Shown here: piece by piece, positions 39,481 through 48,911 of the stretch
How the letters are laid out: each line of letters begins with the position of its first letter
How positions within the stretch are numbered: position 1 is the stretch's first letter
From: Thermodesulfobacteriales bacterium
GTDB lineage: Bacteria; Desulfobacterota; Thermodesulfobacteria; Thermodesulfobacteriales; Thermodesulfatatoraceae
Direction: 5' to 3'
Length of the DNA stretch: 49,068 nt
NCBI GenBank assembly: GCA_026986115.1
Contig: JALSPG010000049.1
Location: 1 to 49,068 of the forward strand
Position numbers and translations under genes: made by a program
The notes under the pieces: generated by a model
What the model was told of the DNA's origin: nothing
Databases searched by the model: none
The model's input: only the letters and a program-made list of their open reading frames with translations

Positions 39481-39873
39481 ATGGGGAGGCTGGAATTGAA
39501 TCTTACCGAAATTAAACGCTATACAGGAATGGTGCCCAAGTTTTTAAAACTTCTTTTGGGGCTTCTAAAAGACAAACGTGTTCCCTTCAAAGATAAGACC
39601 ATTTTGGTGGCGGCTATCGCTTATCTTTTGAACCCTGTAGATTTTATACCCGATATGATTCCTTTCTTCGGGATGGTAGATGATCTCTATTTGGTAGCTC
39701 TTGCCCTTCTTCGTCTCCTGTATCATACAGACGAAGAAATCTTGCGAGCTTATTGGGAAGGCGAGGAAGATATCGTCCCGGTAATCAAAAAAATCGTAGA
39801 ACTTGGAACAAAGATTCTTCCCCCGAAGGTCAGGGAAGCTGTTTTGGGCACTTTTGAAACTCAAAATGCTTGA
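39481..39873 (+). CDS. YkvA-like DUF1232 protein
   Basis: KTILVAAIAYLLNPVDFIPDMIPFFGMVDDLYLVALALLRLL. Confidence 0.85.
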   Translation: MGRLELNLTEIKRYTGMVPKFLKLLLGLLKDKRVPFKDKTILVAAIAYLLNPVDFIPDMIPFFGMVDDLYLVALALLRLLYHTDEEILRAYWEGEEDIVPVIKKIVELGTKILPPKVREAVLGTFETQNA

Positions 39874-40753
39874 TTTACATAAGTTAGCCGTTTTTATAGC
39901 TGTAATAGAAGAAGAAAGTTTTTCCCGCGCTGCTCAAAGGTGCCATCTTTCCCAGCCTACTGTTTCTGGTCATATTCGGAGTCTTGAAGAATATTTTCAG
40001 GTCCCTCTTTTTGACCGTCATACCCGAGAGGTCCGCCCTACTAGGGCCGGAGAACTTCTCTACCGTTATGCCAAACGGCTGCTAAAACTTTCCGAGGAAC
40101 TTGAGCGCGAAATATTCCTTTTTGCTAAAGGCGGGCAAGGGACTCTCTTTCTCGGGGGAAGCACCATCCCTGGACAGTACATCTTACCGGGAGTTCTGAG
40201 TACCTTCCAAAAGGAATATCCGGCCATCAAGATCACCCTCAAAATAGCAGATACTCAAGAAATAACGCGTCAAGTAGCTTTGGGGGAGCTGGATCTGGGG
40301 GTAGTTGGAGCTAAAATCTCAGAGAAAGATCTCCATTTTGAACCTCTTTGGGAAGATCGCATTGTACTCATTGCACCCCCCAAATTTTTTGCTAAAACCA
40401 AAGAAGTGACCATAAAGGAGCTTTTGGAAATTCCTCTTTTGGTTCGCGAGGAGGGCTCGGGAACCTGGCTGGTAGTACGAGAAAAACTCCGGGAAGAGGG
40501 CCTTTCTCCGGAAGAATGTCACATTGTAGCGGAGCTCGGTTCTACCGAAGCCGTCAAACAAGCTGTTAAAGCTGGGCTTGGAGCGGCTTTTGTCTCAGAG
40601 ATTGCGGTAGAAGAAGATATAGAAAGAGGTTCTGTAATGAAACTTTCTCTTCCTTTTGAAATTGAAAGGTACTTTTATCTTATCACACCCAAAGGTCACA
40701 TTTTGTCACCGGTGGCTCAAATTTTTGTAGATTTTTGTCGACGATCCGATTAA
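39866..40753 (+). CDS. LysR-family transcriptional regulator
   Basis: MLDLHKLAVFIAVIEEESFSRAAQRCHLSQPTVSGHIRSLEEYFQVPLFDRHTREVRPTRAGELL; ATG at 39866. Confidence 0.95.
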   Translation: MLDLHKLAVFIAVIEEESFSRAAQRCHLSQPTVSGHIRSLEEYFQVPLFDRHTREVRPTRAGELLYRYAKRLLKLSEELEREIFLFAKGGQGTLFLGGSTIPGQYILPGVLSTFQKEYPAIKITLKIADTQEITRQVALGELDLGVVGAKISEKDLHFEPLWEDRIVLIAPPKFFAKTKEVTIKELLEIPLLVREEGSGTWLVVREKLREEGLSPEECHIVAELGSTEAVKQAVKAGLGAAFVSEIAVEEDIERGSVMKLSLPFEIERYFYLITPKGHILSPVAQIFVDFCRRSD

Positions 40754-40759
40754 TAAACA

Positions 40760-40791
40760 TTTTTGGCACGGCTTGATCTCAGAGCCAAAAA
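40760..40791 (+). terminator. Possible terminator/inverted repeat after lysR
   Basis: TTTTTGGC (40760-40767) / GCCAAAAA (40784-40791), 8-bp arms; AT-rich, no clean U tract. Confidence 0.4.
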
Positions 40792-40840
40792 TTCTATTTT
40801 TCAACCTGAAAAGGTTTAATTTTTTGAAAGGGGGAAGGAA

Positions 40841-41947
40841 ATGGCAGAAAAGAAAGTTCGTCTGGCGATTGCGGGAGTGGGAAATTGCGCAAGCTCTCTT
40901 ATCCAGGGCATCTTTTATTACCGAGAGTCCGGTCTTGATCCTACACAAGGTGTAATGTTTCCCGAAATAGGTGGCTACAAACCTTGGGATGTAGAGGTTG
41001 TAGCGGCCTGGGATATAGATAGCCGAAAAGTCGGTAAAGACATAAGCGAAGCAATTTTTGCCCCGCCTAATTGTACTACTGTCTTTTATCCCGACGTGCC
41101 TAAACTCGGGGTCAAAGTGCGTAAAGGAAAAGTGCTTGATGGGTTCGCCCCTCACATGAATCAGTATCCCGAAGATAAAACCTTTGTCCTTTCAGAAGAA
41201 AAGGAAGATGAACTGGAAAATGTGGTTGCAATTCTTAAAGAAACCGGGGCCGACGTTCTGATCAATTATGTGCCTGTAGGTTCAGAAAAGGCTGCCAGAT
41301 TTTATGCCGAAGCCTGTATTAAGGCTGGAGTAGCCTTTGTAAATGCTATGCCCACCTTTATTGTTTCTGGAGAATGGGGAAAACGCTTTGAAGAGGCCGG
41401 GGTACCCGCAGTCGGAGATGACATCAAAAGCCAGGTGGGAGCCACCATCGTCCATCGCGTCCTTACCAAGCTTATGGTAGATCGGGGAGTTCCTCTTAAA
41501 CGGTCTTACCAAGTAAATTTTGGTGGTAATACAGATTTCCTCAATATGTTGGCCCGCGAACGTCTTAAAACCAAAAAGATATCTAAAACCGAAGCTGTCA
41601 CCTCGCTTCTTCCTTATGATATCGGGGCAGACAACATTCATATCGGACCCTCGGATTGGATTCCCTGGCTTAAAGACAACAAAATTGCTTATATCCGCTT
41701 AGAAGGCGAACTCTTTGGGGGTGTTCCCATGTACATCGAGTTAAAACTTAGTGTGGAAGATTCACCAAATTCTGCCGGTTCTGCTATGGATGCCATTCGT
41801 TGTGCCAAACTTGCTAAAGATCGTGGTATTGCCGGACCCTTGATTTCTATCTCGGCTTACACTATGAAACATCCTCCAAAACAATATCCCGATGATGTTG
41901 CCCGGCAGATGGTGATGGAGTTTATCGAGGGCAAGCGGGAGCGCTAA
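40841..41947 (+). CDS. Inositol-3-phosphate synthase (myo-inositol-1-phosphate synthase)
   Basis: VRLAIAGVGNCASSLIQGIFYY; VEVVAAWDIDSRKVGKDISEAIFAPPNCTTVF; GDDIKSQVGATIVHRVL; NFGGNTDFLNMLARERLKTKKISKTEAVTSLL. Confidence 0.94.
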   Translation: MAEKKVRLAIAGVGNCASSLIQGIFYYRESGLDPTQGVMFPEIGGYKPWDVEVVAAWDIDSRKVGKDISEAIFAPPNCTTVFYPDVPKLGVKVRKGKVLDGFAPHMNQYPEDKTFVLSEEKEDELENVVAILKETGADVLINYVPVGSEKAARFYAEACIKAGVAFVNAMPTFIVSGEWGKRFEEAGVPAVGDDIKSQVGATIVHRVLTKLMVDRGVPLKRSYQVNFGGNTDFLNMLARERLKTKKISKTEAVTSLLPYDIGADNIHIGPSDWIPWLKDNKIAYIRLEGELFGGVPMYIELKLSVEDSPNSAGSAMDAIRCAKLAKDRGIAGPLISISAYTMKHPPKQYPDDVARQMVMEFIEGKRER

Positions 41948-41958
41948 AGGAGGTTTTT

Positions 41959-43122
41959 ATGTTCTCTTTTTCTGAACGCTTGCAAAAGCTTCCTCCTTAT
42001 CTTTTTGTAGAACTCGATCGCATGAAGGCCGAAGTGCAGGCCAAAGGAATAGATGTGATAGATCTAGGGGTGGGAGATCCGGATCTTCCCACCCCTGCCC
42101 ATATTGTAGAGGCTGCGGTAGAAGCTGTTAAAAAACCCGAAAATCATCACTATCCCTCAAGCGTAGGAATGCTTGCTTTTCGGGAGGCAGCAGCCTCTTG
42201 GTTTGAAAAACGATTCGGTATCAAGCTGGACCCTGTTAAAGAGATTGTGACCCTCATCGGTTCCAAAGAAGGTATTGCTCATTTTCCTCTTGCTTTTGTT
42301 AATCCGGGAGATGTGGTTTTAGTGCCTACCCCGGCCTATCCGGTCTACCATATTGGAACCCTTTTTGCCGGTGGGGAAACATTTTATCTTCCCCTCCTCC
42401 CAGAAAACGATTTTTTGCCAGACTTAGATAATATCCCTGAAAACATCTTAGCGCGTGCCAAAATTCTCTGGCTTAATTATCCCAACAACCCTACTGCTGC
42501 GGTGGCAAGCCGAGATTTTTTTGCCAAAGTGGTCAATTTTGCCCACAAAAACAATCTCATCGTGGCCCATGATGCTGCCTATACCGAACTTTATTTTGAT
42601 GATTTTAGACCCCCGAGTATCCTGGAAGTAGACGGGGCTCGAGAGGTAGCAATAGAATTTCACAGCCTTTCTAAAACTTATTGTATGACAGGCTGGCGTA
42701 TCGCCTTTGCAGTGGGAAACGAAACCCTTATCGCTGGCCTTACAAAAGTAAAAAACAACATAGATTCAGGGGCCTTTCAGGCTGTTCAAGAAGCAGGTAT
42801 CGCCGCCCTTTCTGGAGATCAAAGCTGTGTGGAAGAATTTCGGCAAATCTTTAGAGAAAGGCGCGACGTGGTAATCAAGGGGCTTAAAGACTTGGGCTTT
42901 GAAGTAGAATCCCCCAAAGCCACTTTTTATGTATGGGCTAAAGTCCCTCAAGGCTACACTTCTACAAATTTTGCTGCGAAGCTTCTTCAAGAAGCCGGTA
43001 TAGTCGTTACCCCCGGGAACGGTTTTGGAGAGCCCGGAGAGGGATTCTTTCGCATAGCCTTAACTGTAGACAAAAATCGCCTACAGGAGGCCCTGGAACG
43101 CATCGCTTCCCTGAAGTTATAA
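41959..43122 (+). CDS. dapL: LL-diaminopimelate aminotransferase
   Basis: IDLGVGDPDLPTPAHIVEA; NYPNNPTAAVASRDFF; HDAAYTELYFDDFRPPSIL; HSLSKTYCMTGWRIAFAVGN. Confidence 0.92.
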   Translation: MFSFSERLQKLPPYLFVELDRMKAEVQAKGIDVIDLGVGDPDLPTPAHIVEAAVEAVKKPENHHYPSSVGMLAFREAAASWFEKRFGIKLDPVKEIVTLIGSKEGIAHFPLAFVNPGDVVLVPTPAYPVYHIGTLFAGGETFYLPLLPENDFLPDLDNIPENILARAKILWLNYPNNPTAAVASRDFFAKVVNFAHKNNLIVAHDAAYTELYFDDFRPPSILEVDGAREVAIEFHSLSKTYCMTGWRIAFAVGNETLIAGLTKVKNNIDSGAFQAVQEAGIAALSGDQSCVEEFRQIFRERRDVVIKGLKDLGFEVESPKATFYVWAKVPQGYTSTNFAAKLLQEAGIVVTPGNGFGEPGEGFFRIALTVDKNRLQEALERIASLKL

Positions 43123-43631
43123 AACGGGTTTTCATTGGCATCGGCTCCAATCTCGGAAACCGGGAATACTTCTGTCGGGAAGCCCTCCGGAGGCTTGAAC
43201 AAAAAGCCCCGGTCCGGATCTCACGCTGTTCCCGGATCTATCTTACTCCGCCCGTGGGGTTTTCCTCTTCCAATTGGTTTTTTAACCTGGTTTGTGAAAT
43301 AAAGACCTCCCTTTCTCCGCCGGCCCTTCTTTTCCTTCTTTGGGAGATAGAATTGTCCTGCGGAAGGGTGCGTACCGGTAGAATATCTGACCGCACCCTA
43401 GACCTGGATCTCCTTCTCTATGAAGATCTGATTTTAGAGGGGGAGGTGTTAAAAATTCCTCACCCCAAACTCCACGAAAGGGCCTTTGTCTTGGGGCCAC
43501 TCTTGGAATTGATCCCGCACGAAAAACATCCTATGTTAAAAAAAAGCTTTAAAGCCCTGTGGGAAGATCTCCCCCCAAAAGAAAGGGCTAAAATTAGAGG
43601 TTTTAAGCATTTATGTTACGATTATTGCTGA
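43119..43631 (+). CDS. folK: 2-amino-4-hydroxy-6-hydroxymethyldihydropteridine pyrophosphokinase (non-canonical start)
   Basis: In-frame extension of the listed ORF gives KRVFIGIGSNLGNREYFCREALRRLEQ...; RTGRISDRTLDLDLLLYEDL; IPHPKLHERAFVLGPLLEL. No ATG/GTG/TTG lies between the upstream stop (42939) and the GSNLGN motif. Confidence 0.88.
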   Translation: MKRVFIGIGSNLGNREYFCREALRRLEQKAPVRISRCSRIYLTPPVGFSSSNWFFNLVCEIKTSLSPPALLFLLWEIELSCGRVRTGRISDRTLDLDLLLYEDLILEGEVLKIPHPKLHERAFVLGPLLELIPHEKHPMLKKSFKALWEDLPPKERAKIRGFKHLCYDYC

Positions 43632-43906
43632 TTATCATTCTTTTGTTGGTAATTTATTGGGCAGCCCGTTCTCTTTGGCGAGATTTTAAGAATTTGCGTC
43701 CTAAAACTTCTTCAAAAAAAGCTCCTTCAAGTTCCCTTCCTGCAGTGACCGATAAATTGGTAAGAGATCCGGTCTGCGGTGTTTATTGCGCCAAAAAAGA
43801 AGCGTATACGGTTATTTGGAAGGGAAAGGTTTACTACTTTTGCAGCGAAGAATGTCGTCAAAAGTTTTTGGCTTCCAAAGGTTCTGCGGCTTCCTCTGTG
43901 GGCTAG
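43613..43906 (+). CDS. Membrane-anchored YHS-domain-like protein
   Basis: N-terminal TM LRLLLIIILLLVIYWAA; DPVCGVYCAKKEAYTVIWKGKVYYFCSEECRQKFL. Confidence 0.85.
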   Translation: MLRLLLIIILLLVIYWAARSLWRDFKNLRPKTSSKKAPSSSLPAVTDKLVRDPVCGVYCAKKEAYTVIWKGKVYYFCSEECRQKFLASKGSAASSVG

Positions 43907-44448
43907 CCATCCTTTTCTTGCCATCCTTTCTGCAGGCCGAACTTTACTACTACCGTGATGAAAATGGTGTACTTCATCTAACAAACATTCCCACAAACCA
44001 CCCCTTTGAAAAAACCCCCGAGGGTTCTTTATCATCTCTAAACGAAAAGCTATTTTTCGAAATAGGGTCTTTATATGGCCTTGATCCGGCCCTTCTCATG
44101 GCTATTGCTAGAGTAGAATCCAATTTTGACCCCTATGCTGTTTCTTCTAAAGGGGCCTGTGGCCTTATGCAACTCATGCCAGAGACTGCTTCAGATTATT
44201 TTGTCGCCAATGTTTTTAACCCTCAGGAGAATTTGCGTGGGGCAGCGGCTTTCCTACGTGATCTTTTCGAAGAATTTGGAGAACTCGCTTTAGTTCTTGC
44301 CGCCTATAATGCCGGGCCAGAAAAGGTAAAAGGTTATGGAGGAATTCCTCCCTTTGCTGAAACCCAAACCTATGTGCGTCGTGTTTTACACTTTTACTCC
44401 CTTTACAAAAGGCAAAAAAATTACAAATTTTTGAGTAAAAATCCTTAA
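43852..44448 (+). CDS. Lytic transglycosylase (SLT domain) with N-terminal DUF4124-like segment
   Basis: ELYYYRDENGVLHLTNIP; ALLMAIARVESNFDPYAVSSKGACGLMQLMPETASDY; VLAAYNAGPEKV. Start at internal ATG 43852. Confidence 0.9.
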   Translation: MSSKVFGFQRFCGFLCGLAILFLPSFLQAELYYYRDENGVLHLTNIPTNHPFEKTPEGSLSSLNEKLFFEIGSLYGLDPALLMAIARVESNFDPYAVSSKGACGLMQLMPETASDYFVANVFNPQENLRGAAAFLRDLFEEFGELALVLAAYNAGPEKVKGYGGIPPFAETQTYVRRVLHFYSLYKRQKNYKFLSKNP

Positions 44449-44462
44449 AAAAAGCCTTCAAG

Positions 44463-44506
44463 CGCTTTACAATATATAAAGCGATTGTTAAGATGCAGGC
44501 GCTTTA
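44463..44506 (+). promoter_or_regulatory. Alternative-hairpin leader upstream of the zinc-ribbon gene
   Basis: CGCTTTA (44463-44469), TAAAGCG (44477-44483), CGCTTTA (44500-44506); the middle element can pair with either flank; the second flank abuts the RBS GGAGGG. Confidence 0.45.
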
Positions 44507-44520
44507 GAGAGGAGGGAACC

Positions 44521-44736
44521 GTGAAAATATTCTTTGATCCGGATATTCCAGCGGAAATCCAAGATGAAATCAAAAAAATTGTCGAAGAACAGGTACAAGG
44601 ACCGTGTCCATCCTGCGGATGCGATGAAATATATGTTTCTCTTATGGGCAACACCTTAGATGTCAAATGCTATGATTGTGGAGAGAGCTTTTTTGAATTG
44701 GAACTGGAGGTAGAAGACCAAGAACAAACAGCTTAG
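44521..44736 (+). CDS. Small zinc-ribbon protein
   Basis: RBS GAGGAGGGAACC, GTG start; VKIFFDPDIPAEIQDEIKKIVEEQVQGPCPSCGCDEIYVSLMGNTLDVKCYDCGESFFEL. Confidence 0.75.
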   Translation: MKIFFDPDIPAEIQDEIKKIVEEQVQGPCPSCGCDEIYVSLMGNTLDVKCYDCGESFFELELEVEDQEQTA

Positions 44737-45512
44737 CTTTTACAACGTTCGATATAGGCATAAGCATTGTGAGCGTGTATAGATTCAAAATTCTCCGCCT
44801 CTATTACGAACCAGGTGATTTCTGGGTGTTCTAAAAGGCGTTTACACACTTCTCGTACTACATCTTCTACAAACATAGGATGATCATAAGCCCACTCTGT
44901 TACAAATTTTTCATCAGGGCGTTTGAGGAGGGGGTAAACCGGGGATGATCCGCATTTTTCTATTATTTCGATTAGTTCTTCAATCCAGACGAATTTTTTA
45001 AAACGGACCTTTACCCTTACAAGCCCCCTTTGATTATGTGCTCCACGAGAAGAAATTTCTTTCGAGCAGGGGCAAACGGTCATCACTGGGACACGAACTT
45101 CAAGGATCAAATCACGAAAATCCTCCCCTAAAGAACCATAAATCTTGCATCCGTATTCCATAAGAGCAGGTGCCTTTGAAACCGGAGCCAATTTTTCTAA
45201 AAAGAAGGGAAAAGAAATTTCCAGATGAGCTACCTTGGCACAAAGACGTTTTCGCATTTCTTGTAAGATACGGAGAATCTTTTTGATATGAATTTCATGG
45301 CGGTATTCATTCAGAATTTCTATAAAGCGGCTCATGTGGGTCCCTTTGAAGTGGTGCGGCAAATCTACATACATATTGATTACCGCTACGGTATGTTGTA
45401 CGCCCTTTTTACGGTCCAAAACGGAAATAGGGTAACGGATTCCCTTAATCCCAACTTTATCAATCTCTATCTGGCGATGGTCTGGCAAGTTTTGGACGTC
45501 TTTAAGTTCCAT
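44733..45512 (-). CDS. folE2: GTP cyclohydrolase FolE2 (type IB)
   Basis: VGIKGIRYPISVLDRKKGVQHTVAVINMYVDLPHHFKGTHMSRFIEIL; VTVCPCSKEISSRGAHNQRG; ESIHAHNAYAYIE. Confidence 0.95.
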   Translation of the reverse strand: MELKDVQNLPDHRQIEIDKVGIKGIRYPISVLDRKKGVQHTVAVINMYVDLPHHFKGTHMSRFIEILNEYRHEIHIKKILRILQEMRKRLCAKVAHLEISFPFFLEKLAPVSKAPALMEYGCKIYGSLGEDFRDLILEVRVPVMTVCPCSKEISSRGAHNQRGLVRVKVRFKKFVWIEELIEIIEKCGSSPVYPLLKRPDEKFVTEWAYDHPMFVEDVVREVCKRLLEHPEITWFVIEAENFESIHAHNAYAYIERCKS

Positions 45513-46266
45513 CTTGGAGATGTTTTAAAAGTTCTTCAGCGAGTTTAAAAGCGGTGGTTTTGGCCAGTCCTTGAGCCTCTTTTAGGGGAATTCCTTTTCT
45601 TTCTAATTGAAGGATTTCTTCATCTCGAGGAAAAGAAACCAAAGGGCTAACTCCCAGTTCTTCTTTGAGAAAGCTTTCATCTTCGGCGGTGGCAAGAAGG
45701 TTACCTACGAAATAAATACGGGGAATCTTCAAATCCTGGGCCATACGGGCAATTTGTTTGGCAGTCTCTATACTGCCTCGGTATGGTTGGACCACTACCA
45801 ATACGGCATCGATAGCCGAAACGGTAGCTCGGCCAAAGTGTTCAACTCCGGCTTCCATATCTACTACCACAGCCTCTTGACTCTGAAGGAGAAGAAGGGA
45901 AAGAAGTCTTCGTAAAACGGTTTGTTCTGGGCAGGCACAACCTCCTCCTGCCTCTCGCACTGCTCCCAACACCATCAATTTGAGACCATCTCTTTTGAGC
46001 ATAAACTTTTCTGGAAGATCATCTACTTTGGGGTTCAGAGAATAAAAAGGGCCGTCTTTTTCTGCACGGGTAGCCAAAAGTTCTTTCATCTCTGCAATAG
46101 GAACTATTTTTTCAGCCTCAGCAAAACCCAAAAGCCTTGCTAAATGGGGGCTTGGATCAGCATCGATAGCCAGCACCTGAAACCCCTTATCCAATAGGGC
46201 CTCACAAAGAAGGACTGCAATCGTAGATTTTCCGACTCCACCTTTTCCACAGATAGCTATTTTCAT
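45502..46266 (-). CDS. cooC: CooC-like nickel-insertion/carbon monoxide dehydrogenase maturation ATPase
   Basis: MKIAICGKGGVGKSTIAVLLCEALLDKGFQVLAIDADPSPHLARLLGF; GGGCACPEQTVLRRLLSLLL; VVVDMEAGVEHFGRAT. Confidence 0.9.
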   Translation of the reverse strand: MKIAICGKGGVGKSTIAVLLCEALLDKGFQVLAIDADPSPHLARLLGFAEAEKIVPIAEMKELLATRAEKDGPFYSLNPKVDDLPEKFMLKRDGLKLMVLGAVREAGGGCACPEQTVLRRLLSLLLLQSQEAVVVDMEAGVEHFGRATVSAIDAVLVVVQPYRGSIETAKQIARMAQDLKIPRIYFVGNLLATAEDESFLKEELGVSPLVSFPRDEEILQLERKGIPLKEAQGLAKTTAFKLAEELLKHLQDGT

Positions 46267-46378
46267 AATTTTACTTTTAGCAGTTTAAATGAGCTTTGAC
46301 CACTGAAAGAGAACCAAGAAGTGAAAAATTCTTGGGGCTTGTTAGATTACAGATGAGGCTCAAAAGAGGAGGTTTAAA

Positions 46379-48097
46379 ATGCGACTTAGTAGATATTTTT
46401 TGCCCACCCTTCGAGAGGACCCAGCAGAAGCCGAAGTGGTAAGCCATAAACTCATGCTTCGAGCGGGAATGATTCGGCGCCTTGCTTCAGGAATTTATAG
46501 TTTTTTACCGTTGGGATTACGGGCTCTCCGTAAAGTAGAAAACATCGTACGTGAAGAAATGAACCGCGCCGGCGCCCAAGAAATATTGCTCCCTTTAGTA
46601 CAGCCTGCTGAGCTCTGGAAGGAGACTGGCCGTTGGGACAAATTTGGGAAAGAGCTCTTGCGCTTCAAAGACCGCAAAGAGCACGATTTTTGTCTGGGCC
46701 CTACCCACGAGGAGGTTATCACAGACCTAGTGCGCGGAGAGATTCGTTCCTATCGTCAGCTTCCTCTTATCCTTTACCAGATTGCCACTAAATTTCGTGA
46801 TGAAATACGCCCTCGCTTTGGGCTCATGAGAGGGCGAGAATTCATCATGAAAGATGCCTATAGCTTCGATGCTAACGAAGAAGGGCTTAATAAAAGCTAT
46901 CGTCTTATGTATGAAACCTACGAACGTATCTTTTCACGTTGTGGCCTGCGCTTCACTGCAGTGCTAGCTGATACCGGGACTATCGGGGGGGAAGAATCCC
47001 ACGAATTTATGGTACTTGCAGAGACAGGAGAAGACGTCATTGTCTCTTGTCCTTCCTGTGGTTATGCCGCCAATCTTGAAATGGCAGAAGCGGTACAAAA
47101 TTTTTCTTACCCAGAAGAGGAAGAAAAAACCTTAGAAAAGGTCTCTACCCCCGATGTTAAAAGAGTTGAAGATGTAGCGGCATTTCTTGGAGTGCCGACC
47201 TGGAAATTGGTCAAGACCCTAATTTATCTTGTAGATAATAAACCTTACGCCATTTTGATTCGCGGAGATCATGAACTAAACGAAGTAAAATTAAGACGTG
47301 CCCTAGGAGCTGAAGTGGTAGAAATGGCCGATGCCGAAACTGTAGAAAGGCTTACCGGAGCACCTGTAGGTTTTGCTGGCCCGATAGGACTTAGCGGGAT
47401 AGTCATAATTGCTGATAAAGCTGTAGCAGGGCTAAAAAATTTTGTTACCGGAGCTAATGAAAAAGACGCCCATTACATAAACGTAAATAGTCCTCGCGAT
47501 TTTGAGATTGACTCTTTTTACGACTTACGAAATGTCACCCAGGGGGACCTTTGCCCTCGTTGTGGAAAACCTTTAGAACTTACCCGTGGCATAGAAGTAG
47601 GACATGTCTTCAAATTGGGTTCTAAATATAGCGAGGCCATGGGAGCAACCTTTCTTGATCGTGATGGCAAAGAAAAACCATTTGTAATGGGTTGTTATGG
47701 AATCGGGGTTTCTCGCACCCTAGCCGCTGCCATCGAACAAAATCACGATGAAAACGGCATTATTTGGCCTTTAGCCCTGGCTCCTTTCCACGTGGCCCTT
47801 CTTACATTAGGACCGGGGGATCAAGAGCTCTTTGAGGCTTCCGAAAAGCTTTATCATGCCCTCTGGGAAAAGGGGGTAGAAGTCCTTTGGGACGAAAGAG
47901 ATGAACGTCCGGGAGTCAAATTTAAAGATGCCGATCTCATTGGTCTTCCTTATCGTATCGTGCTGGGAAAAAAGTTTAAAAGCGAAGGAAAGGTAGAAAT
48001 AAAACCTCGAACTCAAAAAGAAGCCTTTCTACTTTCTGAAGAAGAAACAATTAATTTTTTGGCTTCGGAGATACAGAGGGCCTGTCAAAGCAAGTGA
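46379..48097 (+). CDS. proS: Prolyl-tRNA synthetase
   Basis: [98 protein letters not shown]. Confidence 0.98.
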   Translation: MRLSRYFLPTLREDPAEAEVVSHKLMLRAGMIRRLASGIYSFLPLGLRALRKVENIVREEMNRAGAQEILLPLVQPAELWKETGRWDKFGKELLRFKDRKEHDFCLGPTHEEVITDLVRGEIRSYRQLPLILYQIATKFRDEIRPRFGLMRGREFIMKDAYSFDANEEGLNKSYRLMYETYERIFSRCGLRFTAVLADTGTIGGEESHEFMVLAETGEDVIVSCPSCGYAANLEMAEAVQNFSYPEEEEKTLEKVSTPDVKRVEDVAAFLGVPTWKLVKTLIYLVDNKPYAILIRGDHELNEVKLRRALGAEVVEMADAETVERLTGAPVGFAGPIGLSGIVIIADKAVAGLKNFVTGANEKDAHYINVNSPRDFEIDSFYDLRNVTQGDLCPRCGKPLELTRGIEVGHVFKLGSKYSEAMGATFLDRDGKEKPFVMGCYGIGVSRTLAAAIEQNHDENGIIWPLALAPFHVALLTLGPGDQELFEASEKLYHALWEKGVEVLWDERDERPGVKFKDADLIGLPYRIVLGKKFKSEGKVEIKPRTQKEAFLLSEEETINFLASEIQRACQSK

Positions 48098-48828
48098 GAA
48101 AGGAGCGTCTAGATAAACTTTTGGTAGAACGAGGGCTGGCTGAAAGTCGTGAAAAGGCCCGGGCTCTCATCATGGCTGGAGAAGTCTACGTTGATGGTCG
48201 ACGAATAGATAAAGCTGGTACCAAAATTTCTCCGGAATCTCGTATAGAAATACGTGGAAAAGGGCTTCCTTTTGTCTCCCGAGGAGGCCTTAAGCTTTCC
48301 CATGCCCTTCAAGAATTTTGTCTAGATGTTTCGGGTTTGGTTTGTGCTGATATTGGCGCTTCAACTGGCGGCTTTACAGATTGTCTCCTTCAGGCAGGGG
48401 CAGCACGAGTATACGCTATCGATGTAGGTAGAGGACAGCTTCACCAAAAACTTCGCAAGGATCCAAGAGTAATTGTAATGGAAGGCATAAACGCTCGGTA
48501 TTTGCGCCCAGAAGATCTTCCCGAATTGGTAGATTTAGTCACCATCGATGTAAGTTTTATTTCCCTAACCAAAATACTGCCTGCTGCCAAAAATATTCTG
48601 AAATCTAAAGGCTACATCGTGGCCCTTATCAAGCCTCAATTTGAGGTTGGGCCCCGGCAGGTAGGGAAGGGAGGTGTAGTAAAAGACCCCCGTCTTCACG
48701 AAGAAGTTAAATACAAAATAAAAGGCTTTGCTCTAAAAGAGGGCTTTGAAATTTTGGGCCTTTGCGAAAGCCCCATCCTTGGCCCAGCTGGAAATAAAGA
48801 ATTCTTTATCCTGCTTCGCAAACCTTAA
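48094..48828 (+). CDS. tlyA: TlyA-family rRNA (cytidine-2'-O)-methyltransferase / hemolysin A
   Basis: GTG start; [33 protein letters not shown]4 domain; [45 protein letters not shown]. Confidence 0.96.
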   Translation: MRKERLDKLLVERGLAESREKARALIMAGEVYVDGRRIDKAGTKISPESRIEIRGKGLPFVSRGGLKLSHALQEFCLDVSGLVCADIGASTGGFTDCLLQAGAARVYAIDVGRGQLHQKLRKDPRVIVMEGINARYLRPEDLPELVDLVTIDVSFISLTKILPAAKNILKSKGYIVALIKPQFEVGPRQVGKGGVVKDPRLHEEVKYKIKGFALKEGFEILGLCESPILGPAGNKEFFILLRKP

Positions 48829-48911
48829 GAATCTAGGAGCACGTTGGTCGACATACCGTTCATATTCTTAAGGCAAGAAACAGGATTTTTCACAATGTCG
48901 AGCGTTTAATC

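Noticed and set aside
43254-43631. folK starting at the ATG at 43254 as listed
   Set aside because: Would remove the conserved N-terminal GSNLGN motif, which is encoded in frame just upstream.
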